Shown: positions 24,436 to 32,090 of the stretch, piece after piece | Numbering within the stretch: the stretch's first letter is position 1 | Layout of the letters: every line of letters begins with the position of its first letter | Assembly: GCF_029846715.1 (NCBI RefSeq) | Contig: NZ_JARVWW010000021.1 | Location: 1 to 64,000 of the forward strand | Direction of reading: 5' to 3' | From: Bradyrhizobium nivariense | GTDB lineage: Bacteria; Pseudomonadota; Alphaproteobacteria; Rhizobiales; Xanthobacteraceae | DNA: 64,000 nt | Program-made: the position numbers and the translations under genes | Notes under the pieces: generated by a model | What the model was told of the DNA's origin: nothing | The model's database searches: none | Seen by the model: the letters and a program-made list of their open reading frames with translations, nothing else

Positions 24436-27384
24436 TTATGCCGCTGCAATCTGGCAAAGAGTGACCTTCGGCTCCTGCATGCCCGTCGCGGGATCATATC
24501 CGTAGGTCGTGATGGTGTTCGCGCTTTCGCCGAGCACGATCGGATCTGTCCCCTTCGGGTAGGCACTGCGAAGATCCTTGCCTCCCAGCCAGCCGCCGAA
24601 ATGGAAGGGCATCCAGGCGACGCCCTTGCCGACACGCTCGGTGACGAGCGCCTTCATCCTCGCCTTGGAATTGTTCTCGGCGCCGGTGACCCAGACCCAG
24701 CCGCCGTCCTTGACGCCGCGATCGGCAGCATCGGCCGGGTTGATTTCGATGAACATGTCCTGCTGCAATTCGGCAAGCCACGGATTGGTACGCGTCTCCT
24801 CCCCGCCGCCCTCATACTCGACCAGACGGCCGGAAGAGAGGATGAGCGGGAACTGCTTGGCAATCCCCTTCTCCACCGCAGCCTTCTGCACCGAGAAGCC
24901 GATGTTAGGCATCCGAAACTGCTTGGCGTCGGGCAGCGTCGGATATTTCTCGACGAGGTCGACACGTGGCGTATAGATCGGCTCGCGATGGACCGGAATC
25001 GGATCAGGCAGACCGAAAGCGTTCATGCGTGCCTTGCCGTTGCCGTACGGCACGCAGCCGTGTTTGAGCGCGACCCGCTGTATGCCCCCTGAGAGATCGA
25101 GCGACCACGACACCGAATCCGGATTGGTCGGATTGACCTTCATGATCGTAGCCATCTCCGCTTCGGTGAGATCTGTGTCCCAGCCAAGCTTCTTCAGGCT
25201 CGCCAGCGTGAATTCGGGATAGCCGTCCTGGATCTCGGAATCCTTAGAGTAGGATTTGTCGGCCAGCAGGCTGACCTTGCGCGTGGACCCGTCTGGCAGC
25301 TTCTCCTCGCGCTCGATGCCGAAGCGCGGCCGGAACGTGCCGCCGCCGTCCATCACCGCGAGATTGGTGTTGTAGAGCAGCGGCGTGCCGGGATGCCGGA
25401 CCTCCGGCGAGCCCCAGCATGGCCACGGCAGGCCGTAATAATCGCCGCCGACCTCGGGATCGTCCTTGGGGGCACGCATCGTCAGCATGTCGAACTTCGC
25501 CTGGTTCTTCATGTGCGCCTTAAGCCGCTCAGGCGATTGCCCGCAATAGCCGGTCGACCAGCTGCCACGGTTCATTTCGCGCAGCACATCTTCTGCTTCA
25601 GGCAGATTGTTCTCGACCTTGATTTTCTTGAACATCTGGTCGGCGAAGCCGAGCTTCTTGGCCACCAGATAGATCACCTCGAGATCGTCCTTGGATTCGA
25701 AGATCGGTTTGACGATCTGCTCGCCCCATTGCAGCGAGCGGTTCGAGGCGACGCGCGATCCCTTGCACTCGAATTGCGTGGCCACCGGAAGAATGTAGAC
25801 GCCATCCTTGCGGCCGGCCTCGACCGCCAGCGATGCCCAGGTCGTGGGATGCGGGTCGGCAATGACAAGCAGGTCCAGCGCCTTCAGGCCTTTGAGAGAC
25901 TCCGGAATGCGTGTGATGCTGTTGCTGGCGTGTCCCTGAACGAACACTGCCCGCACGTTGTCCTTCTGAGCGACCTGATCTTTCGGCAGCGTCACCGCCT
26001 CGAACCAGCGGGTCAGAGGAATGCCGGGAGTCTCCATGATCTGCTTGGAATCGAAGTGCGACTTCAGGAACTCGTAGTCAACGTCCCAGACCCGCGACCA
26101 GTGCTTCCACGCGCCCTCGGCGAGACCGTAGTAGAACGGCAACGTCACAATATCGAGCCCAACGTCGGTCGCCCCCTGCACGTTGTCGTGGCCGCGGAAG
26201 ATGTTGGCGCCCATGCCCGGTCCGCCCACATTGCCGGTCAAGAGCAGCAGGATGCAGCTCGCCCTCACATTGGCGGTGCCGACGGTCTTCTGGGTCTGGC
26301 CCATGGCCCAGATCAAGGTCGACGGCTTCTCGGTGGCGAACATCTTGGCGACCCGCTTGAGCTGTTCGCCGGGAATGCCGGTGACGCGCTCCACCTCATT
26401 CGGATTCCATTTCTCCACTTCCTTGCGGAGATCGTCGAAGCCGTAGACGCGCTGCCTGATGAATTCCTTGTCCTCCCAGCCGTTCTGGAGGATGTGCCAC
26501 ATGATACCGTAGAGCACTGGAATGTCGGTGCCCGGACGCATCCGCACATATTCCGTGGCGTGCGCAGCGGTGCGTGTCATGCGCGGGTCGATGACGATGA
26601 AGTTGGCCTTTTGCAGCTCCTTGCCCTCGAGCAGATGCTGCAACGAAACCGGATGCGCCTCGGCCGGATTGCCGCCCATGATCATCTGGGTCTTGGCATT
26701 GCGAATATCGTTGTAGCTATTGGTCATCGCACCATAGCCCCACGTATTGGCGACGCCGGTAACGGTCGTCGAATGGCAGATGCGTGCCTGATGGTCGGTG
26801 TTGTTGGTGCCCCAGAACGCTCCGAGCTTGCGGAACAGATAAGCGCCTTCATTGGTCATCTTGGCCGAGCCGAGCCAATAAACGGAATCGGGACCCGATT
26901 TTTCGCGAATCTCGATGAACTTGTCGCCGATCTCGTTGATCGCAGTCTCCCAGGAGACGCGCGTCCATTGCCCGTTTACGAGCTTCATCGGATAGCGCAA
27001 ACGCCGCTCGCTGTGCACCAGCTCGCGTACGGAAGCTCCCTTCGCGCAGTGAGATCCGCGATTGATGGGGGAATCCCAGCTCGGCTCCTGGCCGATCCAA
27101 ACCCCGTTCAACACCTCCGCGGTCACGGTGCATCCGACCGAACAATGCGTACAGATGCTTTTCCTGACGGTGGCCCCGGCGGTCAGCGGACCCGCCATGG
27201 CGGCTTCTGCCTTGCGCACGCCGGAAATCGGCATGGTCCCGAGCGCCGCGAGCGCGCCACCCGCAACGCCGGACCGGCGCAGGAAGGTGCGGCGATCGAG
27301 ACCGCCGGTCTGCCTTGCCAGGGTGTCCGCGACCGAGCCGCGGCGGTCGGATCCGGAATGCTCTTGTGTTCGCTTGATAAGCAC
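24436..27384 (-). CDS. fdhA: formate dehydrogenase alpha (catalytic) subunit, Cys type
   Basis: A 982-residue Mo/W-bis-MGD enzyme, starting at GTG 27384 behind GAGGGAGGCT. Twin-arginine signal LDRRTFLRRSG at 29-39, so it is exported folded and acts on the periplasmic side. The 4Fe-4S ligands are C78, C81, C85 and C113. The metal-binding residue lies in RICHSTTVTG: Cys203 followed by His204, where E. coli FdnG has selenocysteine-His. The C-terminal molydopterin dinucleotide domain is present (SSGRLVEYEGGGEETRTNPW). It oxidises formate to CO2. The enzyme does not need selenocysteine machinery. Confidence 0.95.
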   Translation of the reverse strand: MLIKRTQEHSGSDRRGSVADTLARQTGGLDRRTFLRRSGVAGGALAALGTMPISGVRKAEAAMAGPLTAGATVRKSICTHCSVGCTVTAEVLNGVWIGQEPSWDSPINRGSHCAKGASVRELVHSERRLRYPMKLVNGQWTRVSWETAINEIGDKFIEIREKSGPDSVYWLGSAKMTNEGAYLFRKLGAFWGTNNTDHQARICHSTTVTGVANTWGYGAMTNSYNDIRNAKTQMIMGGNPAEAHPVSLQHLLEGKELQKANFIVIDPRMTRTAAHATEYVRMRPGTDIPVLYGIMWHILQNGWEDKEFIRQRVYGFDDLRKEVEKWNPNEVERVTGIPGEQLKRVAKMFATEKPSTLIWAMGQTQKTVGTANVRASCILLLLTGNVGGPGMGANIFRGHDNVQGATDVGLDIVTLPFYYGLAEGAWKHWSRVWDVDYEFLKSHFDSKQIMETPGIPLTRWFEAVTLPKDQVAQKDNVRAVFVQGHASNSITRIPESLKGLKALDLLVIADPHPTTWASLAVEAGRKDGVYILPVATQFECKGSRVASNRSLQWGEQIVKPIFESKDDLEVIYLVAKKLGFADQMFKKIKVENNLPEAEDVLREMNRGSWSTGYCGQSPERLKAHMKNQAKFDMLTMRAPKDDPEVGGDYYGLPWPCWGSPEVRHPGTPLLYNTNLAVMDGGGTFRPRFGIEREEKLPDGSTRKVSLLADKSYSKDSEIQDGYPEFTLASLKKLGWDTDLTEAEMATIMKVNPTNPDSVSWSLDLSGGIQRVALKHGCVPYGNGKARMNAFGLPDPIPVHREPIYTPRVDLVEKYPTLPDAKQFRMPNIGFSVQKAAVEKGIAKQFPLILSSGRLVEYEGGGEETRTNPWLAELQQDMFIEINPADAADRGVKDGGWVWVTGAENNSKARMKALVTERVGKGVAWMPFHFGGWLGGKDLRSAYPKGTDPIVLGESANTITTYGYDPATGMQEPKVTLCQIAAA

Positions 27385-27396
27385 GGGCAGCCTCCC

Positions 27397-27606
27397 TCAG
27401 GCGGGATAGCGGTTGACGCGGTAATAGGCCTTCACGTGATCGGATTCCTTGTAGCGCGCCTTGCGCTTCTCATCGTCATTCTCGCTGTCGGCCTGCGCGG
27501 AACCGACGAGTGGCGTCGCCAACGTGGCGCCAGCGCCTAGCGTGCCGATGCCAACCTTGCGGAGGAAGTCGCGCCGTCCGACGATCGCTTTCTTGTCATC
27601 GCTCAT
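27397..27606 (-). CDS. small Tat-signal protein of formate dehydrogenase loci
   Basis: A 69-residue protein: VGRRDFLRKVGIGTLGAGA is a twin-arginine signal, followed by an acidic/basic segment (SENDDEKRKARYKESDHVK) and the end AYYRVNRYP. This is the 'formate dehydrogenase region TAT target' family found immediately upstream of FDH alpha genes in proteobacteria; its function is unknown. A role in assembling or escorting the alpha-beta dimer has been guessed from location only. It is 12 bases upstream of the alpha gene. Confidence 0.9.
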   Translation of the reverse strand: MSDDKKAIVGRRDFLRKVGIGTLGAGATLATPLVGSAQADSENDDEKRKARYKESDHVKAYYRVNRYPA

Positions 27607-27636
27607 CGCACCTCTCCCGGACCAGCCTGCGCATGG

Positions 27637-28428
27637 TCACTTCGCGAACGAAAATCCTTGCCTCTCGATCTCGATAAACAGGCGGCCGAACGTGCCGACT
27701 ACGCGGTAAAACCTTGCGCTCGCCGCCTGCTCCATGTCGGCAAACAGCCGTCCCATCCAGGACGAAACGTGCTTCTCGAACAACGCACGCTGCGCAACGA
27801 ACGGCGCTTCCAGGCGGCCATCAGCCATTCCGGCCATGATCTCGCAGAGGATGGCGGCATGATCCTCAGGTTCGGAATTGGCCTCGGCGCGCGCGATGCC
27901 GAGCGCCGCGAGATCGGTCCGCAAACGTGACAGCGGACGTTCGTTGAGGAAGCCGGTCAAATAGTAGGAGGCATAGGGCAGCAACTCACCGCGGCCGAGA
28001 CCAACAAAAAGATCGAAATATTCGCGTTCGACCTGAGCTGCGGTCGTGCGCGAAGCGGCTTCCGCCAAGCCGGCGTGAGCCTGACCGAGTGGCGTGCCGT
28101 CTCCGCTCAAGCCCGTAAGCCGATCGAGCAAGCTCCTGGACGGCGCAGCCGCAAGCAAGGCGGCGAGAAGGACATATTCCTGCGCTCGCGCGACATCGAT
28201 CGGATCGATACTGTCTTGCGATACCGTGCGTTCGTGATGGTGATCAGGATAGAGATCAGGCCGCAGTTCGGCCCGGGGAACACCTGTTGCAGCTTCCACC
28301 GCAATCACCCGCTGAGCGGGTATCTTGCTCCAGTTCGAAATCGAGGGCTGGCTGATGTGGATTTTGCGCGCAAGCTGGGCCACGCCGCCTGCGGCGTCAA
28401 TGGCGCGATCAAGCCCGGCGTCACGCAC
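27637..28428 (-). CDS. HTH (YdaS/Cro-like) fused to a TorD-family chaperone
   Basis: A 263-residue protein starting at GTG 28428, chosen because ACGGAGGT lies five bases upstream. Residues 1-62 are a YdaS-like helix-turn-helix (LDRAIDAAGGVAQLARKIH, ISQPSISNW, VIAVEAATG, LRPDLYP). The rest is an all-helical TorD/DmsD chaperone domain (REYFDLFVGLGRGELLPYASYYLTGFL, PEDHAAILCEIM, FFEKHVS-like FEKHVSSW). TorD proteins bind Tat signals and hold molybdoenzymes for cofactor loading. A DNA-binding head on such a chaperone suggests that it could sense unassembled FDH and adjust transcription. That is inference. It is 30 bases upstream of the small Tat gene. Confidence 0.85.
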   Translation of the reverse strand: MRDAGLDRAIDAAGGVAQLARKIHISQPSISNWSKIPAQRVIAVEAATGVPRAELRPDLYPDHHHERTVSQDSIDPIDVARAQEYVLLAALLAAAPSRSLLDRLTGLSGDGTPLGQAHAGLAEAASRTTAAQVEREYFDLFVGLGRGELLPYASYYLTGFLNERPLSRLRTDLAALGIARAEANSEPEDHAAILCEIMAGMADGRLEAPFVAQRALFEKHVSSWMGRLFADMEQAASARFYRVVGTFGRLFIEIERQGFSFAK

Positions 28429-28563
28429 ATGGACCTCCGTTACCTGAGACCCTCGAGCGACCAATTTTACTTGCGCAACAAAGCGCTAGCAAACCCTAGA
28501 CCTGGTTCCGCAGACGGTCAATCGCCGCTCTATAGGTTGAGGCTATAGCCATTGGTCGCAGCC

Positions 28564-29184
28564 CTAGCTAGGCAGGGCACCACCATGTACGCGGCGCGGA
28601 ACAGTATCGGGTTCCATATCGGGTTCCATGGCCGGTTGCGATGCAACGGGAGCTGCGATCTCCGTGGGGACGGCTTCATCAGGCATCTCTGTAAGCACAG
28701 CGGAGTGCACAATATCCCCATTCCGAACGTCCGAGGGCTCCTGCAATTGCGTCGGCGTGTCAGTCTGTGCCTCTGCGGCGTCATGCAGACCCCCGACGAT
28801 CCGGTCGACCCACGCGGCCAGCTCCGCCTGCGAGCAATCGAGTGGTCCGAAGCCCGGCATGGCATTCGGATCGTTGAAGTCCCAGGCGTTCTCGGCGAGC
28901 CCCACGAAATCGCGGATCGCCGGGTCGGCCGTCCAGGCGCGGCGAAGAGCCGCTTGCACCAATTCCGGCGGAATACCTTTGCGCAGGAACGCGGTGATGT
29001 CGGTCCCGGCGGTGATCGCATCGATCGACGGCAAGCTCCCGATATCCACGTCCGGTTCGGCGTCGACCGCGGGGGATGGCACCGCGGCTTCACCGGCTGG
29101 CCCGGCTGTTTCCACCAGCGGAGCATTCGATTTTGACTCGCGCTTGCGGCGCGACCAACGTGCGAGAAACTCTTCCTCGGTCAT
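28564..29184 (-). CDS. DUF3306 protein
   Basis: A 206-residue protein. The N-terminus EEEFLARWSRRKRE is the DUF3306 signature, followed by an acidic, Pro/Ala-rich linker and the conserved core PSIDAITAGTDITAFLRKG, VQAALRRAWTADPAIRDFVG, AENAWDFNDPNAMPGFG. The tail is low complexity. DUF3306 genes occur with DUF3305 in FDH clusters of proteobacteria; the function is unknown. Its start overlaps the DUF3305 stop by 4 bases. A 135-base gap separates it from the chaperone gene. Confidence 0.88.
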   Translation of the reverse strand: MTEEEFLARWSRRKRESKSNAPLVETAGPAGEAAVPSPAVDAEPDVDIGSLPSIDAITAGTDITAFLRKGIPPELVQAALRRAWTADPAIRDFVGLAENAWDFNDPNAMPGFGPLDCSQAELAAWVDRIVGGLHDAAEAQTDTPTQLQEPSDVRNGDIVHSAVLTEMPDEAVPTEIAAPVASQPAMEPDMEPDTVPRRVHGGALPS

Positions 29185-29693
29185 TCTTGCCCGCCTTCGT
29201 GCTGCCGACGCGCCAAAGCCTCGGGATCGGCGCGCCGTCGTTCGCGTTTGACGAACTCTCTCTCGACGTGGTGTTCGGCAATGAAGCTTTCAATCACCTC
29301 GCGCACTACCTCGGGCATCGGTACGGCTTCAACCAGATTGTCAGCGGCCTCGGTAAACCCCTCTCCTTCCGCGGGATCAGCGGTCGCGGCGGCGATCGCA
29401 TAAGGCCAGGCCCCCTCGGATGGGCTCAAGACCACCCAGATGCTCGGAGTACCGGAGGCAACATTGTCGCGGTAACGCGCGGTTTCCGACACGTACAGAT
29501 CAACCGTTGCGCTCCCGGCATAGAACCAGGTCGTGCCGCCCTGTTCGCGCAAGACTGTCCAGGGCTCCGTGTCCGGTTTGTCTGGCAACACGGCGGCGCT
29601 CCGCCATATGAAATCGCCCCAGAACGAATCCGCCTTGCGCCGTTCGACGACGATGCCGACGGGGATACGCAGGATTGGCAGGGCAGCGCTCAT
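29181..29693 (-). CDS. DUF3305 protein
   Basis: A 170-residue protein: ILRIPVGIVVERRKADSFW at the start, WTVLREQGGTTWFYAGSAT in the middle, DLYVSETARYRDNVASGTP and SIWVVLSP after it, and a charged C-terminal helix (VEREFVKRERRRADPEALA). These are DUF3305 landmarks. Function is unknown; the family is a constant companion of DUF3306 in FDH loci. ATG 29693 is preferred because it overlaps the DUF6352 stop in an ATGA, and because the family starts here. Confidence 0.88.
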   Translation of the reverse strand: MSAALPILRIPVGIVVERRKADSFWGDFIWRSAAVLPDKPDTEPWTVLREQGGTTWFYAGSATVDLYVSETARYRDNVASGTPSIWVVLSPSEGAWPYAIAAATADPAEGEGFTEAADNLVEAVPMPEVVREVIESFIAEHHVEREFVKRERRRADPEALARRQHEGGQE

Positions 29694-30697
29694 GAGATGG
29701 CTTCCAGGCGCCTGGTCGGGAGTCCCGCCAACAGATTTTGCGGTTTCATGCGGAGCTTCTGATCGGCTGTCATCGCCAGCATCAGATAGACCGGCTCGCC
29801 CCGCAAGGTCTCCATGGCGAACTGAGGATCCGCAAAGGTCAGGCGAAACAGCGAAAGAACTCGCCCTGCGCTGGGCCCGTCGAGCTCCTCGTCGTGCCAA
29901 AGCCGATCGCCCATCTTGGTGGCGTCAGCGTCCAACCCAATATACCAGGCCAGCCTTACGTCGCGCAGTTCCGTCAGCGGTTCAATGGCAACATCGATCC
30001 CGAGCAGATGGGAGACCCAGCGTGTCATCGCCTGTGCCAGCGCGCGAGGGCCTCGCCCGCCCGCGGTGAGATCGAGGGCCATATCGAACTGGTCGCTGCG
30101 TTTCCAATAGCTCTCGGCGTTTTCCTCGCTCAACACATCGAGCTGGGCGTCGGTCTTGGCGCCCAGCATCGAGATCAGCGACAAGATAGGCGTCGGGCTG
30201 CGACCGCCGACAACCTCTTCATCGCCAAGCAGCAAGGCCTGTTCATGCGGAAGGATCCGCTGCGGCCGGAAGAACAGCTCGGCGGCGCGCAGCACGAACG
30301 CATCGTCGTTGCCGTCGAGAGCATTGCGCAAGATCACGTGCACGAGGTGATTGATGAACAGCGGCGGCAGGTCGTTTGACGACGAACGCAGGACTGCAAG
30401 ATACGCAGCTTCGAGCGTCGGGTGCCGCAGCATGAGATCGCGAAACCCCACCACGAAGCGCCAGTTCTCCCGCGCGTCCTCATCGGCGATCGCACCGACC
30501 TCGTCGGCTGCGACCGCTCGGCGCGGATCAGCAAGCATCTCACGATGCAGTCTTCGTTCCACCGGGCACGCGTCCTTCGGCGGCATCAGCTCGGGACGGG
30601 CAAAATAAGCCTTCAAGAATTCGTCGGTGACACGAAGCCCGCCGCTCTCGTCGCGATCGAGCAGATGATGGCCGCATGCAATCCAGAAATCACTCAT
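29690..30697 (-). CDS. DUF6352 protein
   Basis: A 335-residue soluble protein starting MSDFWIACGHHLLDR, with LHREMLADPRRAVAADEVGAIA near 50, an ILPHEQALLLGDEEVVGG segment and SYWKRSDQFDMALDL near 195. The paired His near the N-terminus are conserved in the family as I recall it. DUF6352 is found in FDH clusters of alpha- and betaproteobacteria and has no known function. It overlaps both neighbours by 4 bases, which points to strict cotranslation, perhaps as parts of one complex. Confidence 0.85.
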   Translation of the reverse strand: MSDFWIACGHHLLDRDESGGLRVTDEFLKAYFARPELMPPKDACPVERRLHREMLADPRRAVAADEVGAIADEDARENWRFVVGFRDLMLRHPTLEAAYLAVLRSSSNDLPPLFINHLVHVILRNALDGNDDAFVLRAAELFFRPQRILPHEQALLLGDEEVVGGRSPTPILSLISMLGAKTDAQLDVLSEENAESYWKRSDQFDMALDLTAGGRGPRALAQAMTRWVSHLLGIDVAIEPLTELRDVRLAWYIGLDADATKMGDRLWHDEELDGPSAGRVLSLFRLTFADPQFAMETLRGEPVYLMLAMTADQKLRMKPQNLLAGLPTRRLEAIS

Positions 30698-31251
30698 CGG
30701 ATGGGTGGCTCCTGGCCTCCATCAGAATAGTTAAGATCGCCGTCGGCTTTGACATCATCCTCGAGTTCCATGAACGAGAACGCCTTGCCATGCCGCTGCC
30801 CTTCCCGCAGTTGCAGCTTGCGGAAGCCCTCGTGGACTTCGCCATCGGCCGCCGAACGGTGGACCGCAATGAGTGAGCTGATCGGGTGCGTGCAGAGCGA
30901 CTGCGCAAAGGTGACTTCCTCTTCCGCAGCGGCCCTCGCAATTGCCATGTCCGGTGCGCCGAACCGATCAACGAGTTGCCTGGCAAGGAGTTCGATTAGC
31001 ACCTGGCAATCGTCCTCAGTCGCCGGAACGATCTGCGCCAGCGTCGACCATCCCCAGGATTGCACGCCCAGAAAGCCGCTGCGGAAGGCGGCGCGCGCCT
31101 TTCCGCTCAGCTTCGCCGGATCCTGGTCGCAGAAGCGAAAGGCGCCGGAGACGGCCCACTCGCCTGGCATTGCCGTTACTTCGAACGTGAAGGTATCGGA
31201 GACATCGAGCGCGATGGTGCGCAGGAGTTTCGCAGCCTTTTTCACGACCAT
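30694..31251 (-). CDS. DUF6505 protein
   Basis: A 185-residue protein: AKLLRTIALDVSDTFTFEVTAMPGEWAV at the start, then AFRFCDQDP, AFRSGFLGVQSWGWSTLA, a helical region with TEDDCQVLIELLARQLVDRFG and a polar tail. This fits DUF6505, another family seen almost only in FDH clusters. Function is unknown. ATG 31251 (MVVKKAAK) is preferred to an upstream alternative at 31278, though both lie inside the preceding gene. It overlaps DUF6352 by 4 bases and the ligase-like gene by 10. Confidence 0.8.
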   Translation of the reverse strand: MVVKKAAKLLRTIALDVSDTFTFEVTAMPGEWAVSGAFRFCDQDPAKLSGKARAAFRSGFLGVQSWGWSTLAQIVPATEDDCQVLIELLARQLVDRFGAPDMAIARAAAEEEVTFAQSLCTHPISSLIAVHRSAADGEVHEGFRKLQLREGQRHGKAFSFMELEDDVKADGDLNYSDGGQEPPIR

Positions 31252-31967
31252 GGCCCTCCGAGCTTCGGATCGAGCCACGATGGCGTGGCGAGCGCCTTAA
31301 CAAGGTCTGCCCGCTCGGTCGTATCACTACCCGTGCGGCGCGTGAGCAGATCGCCGCAATCATCGATGCGTCGAAGCGTTTGCCGCTCGCGAGGGATGCG
31401 GCTGAGATATTCGCGCGCGACGCTGTCAAATCCATCGACCTGCCAGCTGTCGATCGCCCGCATCAGATGCCGCGCAAAGCTCTCGGTCATCTGCACTGCG
31501 CCGGCCTCGCCGAACCCTTCTCCTTCCAGGGCGGAGGCAAGTGGGCGAACACCGGGATCACGATCGTTCATCATGACTGTCCGGATCATGGCCCCGAATA
31601 CGAGCCAGCCCGGCGGCTCATCCTCGTCCGCGGATGCGGGCCAGCCAAGCCGTCCCCCTCCTACCAGCCCCCCGTCAATCCTCACCGCATCGGGCCAGCC
31701 GACCGCGACCTCCTTGGCCGGCGGCGCATAGGCGCGCAGGGCGTCCGTCAGGGCAACCATGCCGGCGTAAAAGGCGCGGCGTGCGGTGATCAGCCGCTCG
31801 GCCGGCTCCAGCACCACCGCGAACTCGGCGAGGTCGAAGCGTCCTACATAGACCAGCGTGCCAGCACCGCTTTTGGGTGCAATGCGGCATGCATGAGCGA
31901 ACGCGTCTTCGCTCTCGCGCAGCCGGACCAAGGTAAAGGGCGGCGGCAATTGGATCTGTTCCGCCAT
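31242..31967 (-). CDS. biotin/lipoate ligase-like protein (BPL_LplA_LipB_2 / DUF4444)
   Basis: A 241-residue protein related to the biotin/lipoate A/B ligase fold: LPPPFTLVRLRESEDAFAHAC at the start, EFAVVLEPAERLITARRAFY, and VGWPDAVRIDGGLVGGGRL, where catalytic Lys of true ligases is not obvious. WLVFGAMIRTVM and a C-terminal helical domain follow. Without the expected Lys it may not attach biotin or lipoate; it may bind a related cofactor. ATG 31967 is chosen, but TTG 32033 with a better upstream GGAG is possible. It is the first gene of the - strand FDH accessory series. Confidence 0.75.
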   Translation of the reverse strand: MAEQIQLPPPFTLVRLRESEDAFAHACRIAPKSGAGTLVYVGRFDLAEFAVVLEPAERLITARRAFYAGMVALTDALRAYAPPAKEVAVGWPDAVRIDGGLVGGGRLGWPASADEDEPPGWLVFGAMIRTVMMNDRDPGVRPLASALEGEGFGEAGAVQMTESFARHLMRAIDSWQVDGFDSVAREYLSRIPRERQTLRRIDDCGDLLTRRTGSDTTERADLVKALATPSWLDPKLGGPWS

Positions 31968-32090
31968 GGAAGCGTGGCTGGTTGGGATCGACCGCAGGCC
32001 TTCCTCCACTTTCTCCTTTTTCCCGATTGACAATATCTATACGAGGCGAAGGATCGGTGCGAGTCCGTCATTCGTCGCCTTCTCGGAGGG

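Noticed and set aside
24115..25092. 325-codon open frame on the + strand
   Set aside because: It spans the junction of FDH beta and alpha genes on the opposite strand, so it cannot be a real gene without replacing both.
24436..27384. Selenocysteine FDH
   Set aside because: The codon at the metal-ligand position encodes Cys, and the frame has no internal TGA.
25393..27540. 715-codon open frame on the + strand
   Set aside because: It lies opposite the FDH alpha gene, whose frame has strong family matches. The + translation is Arg/His/Leu-rich without family character, a normal mirror effect in GC-rich coding DNA.
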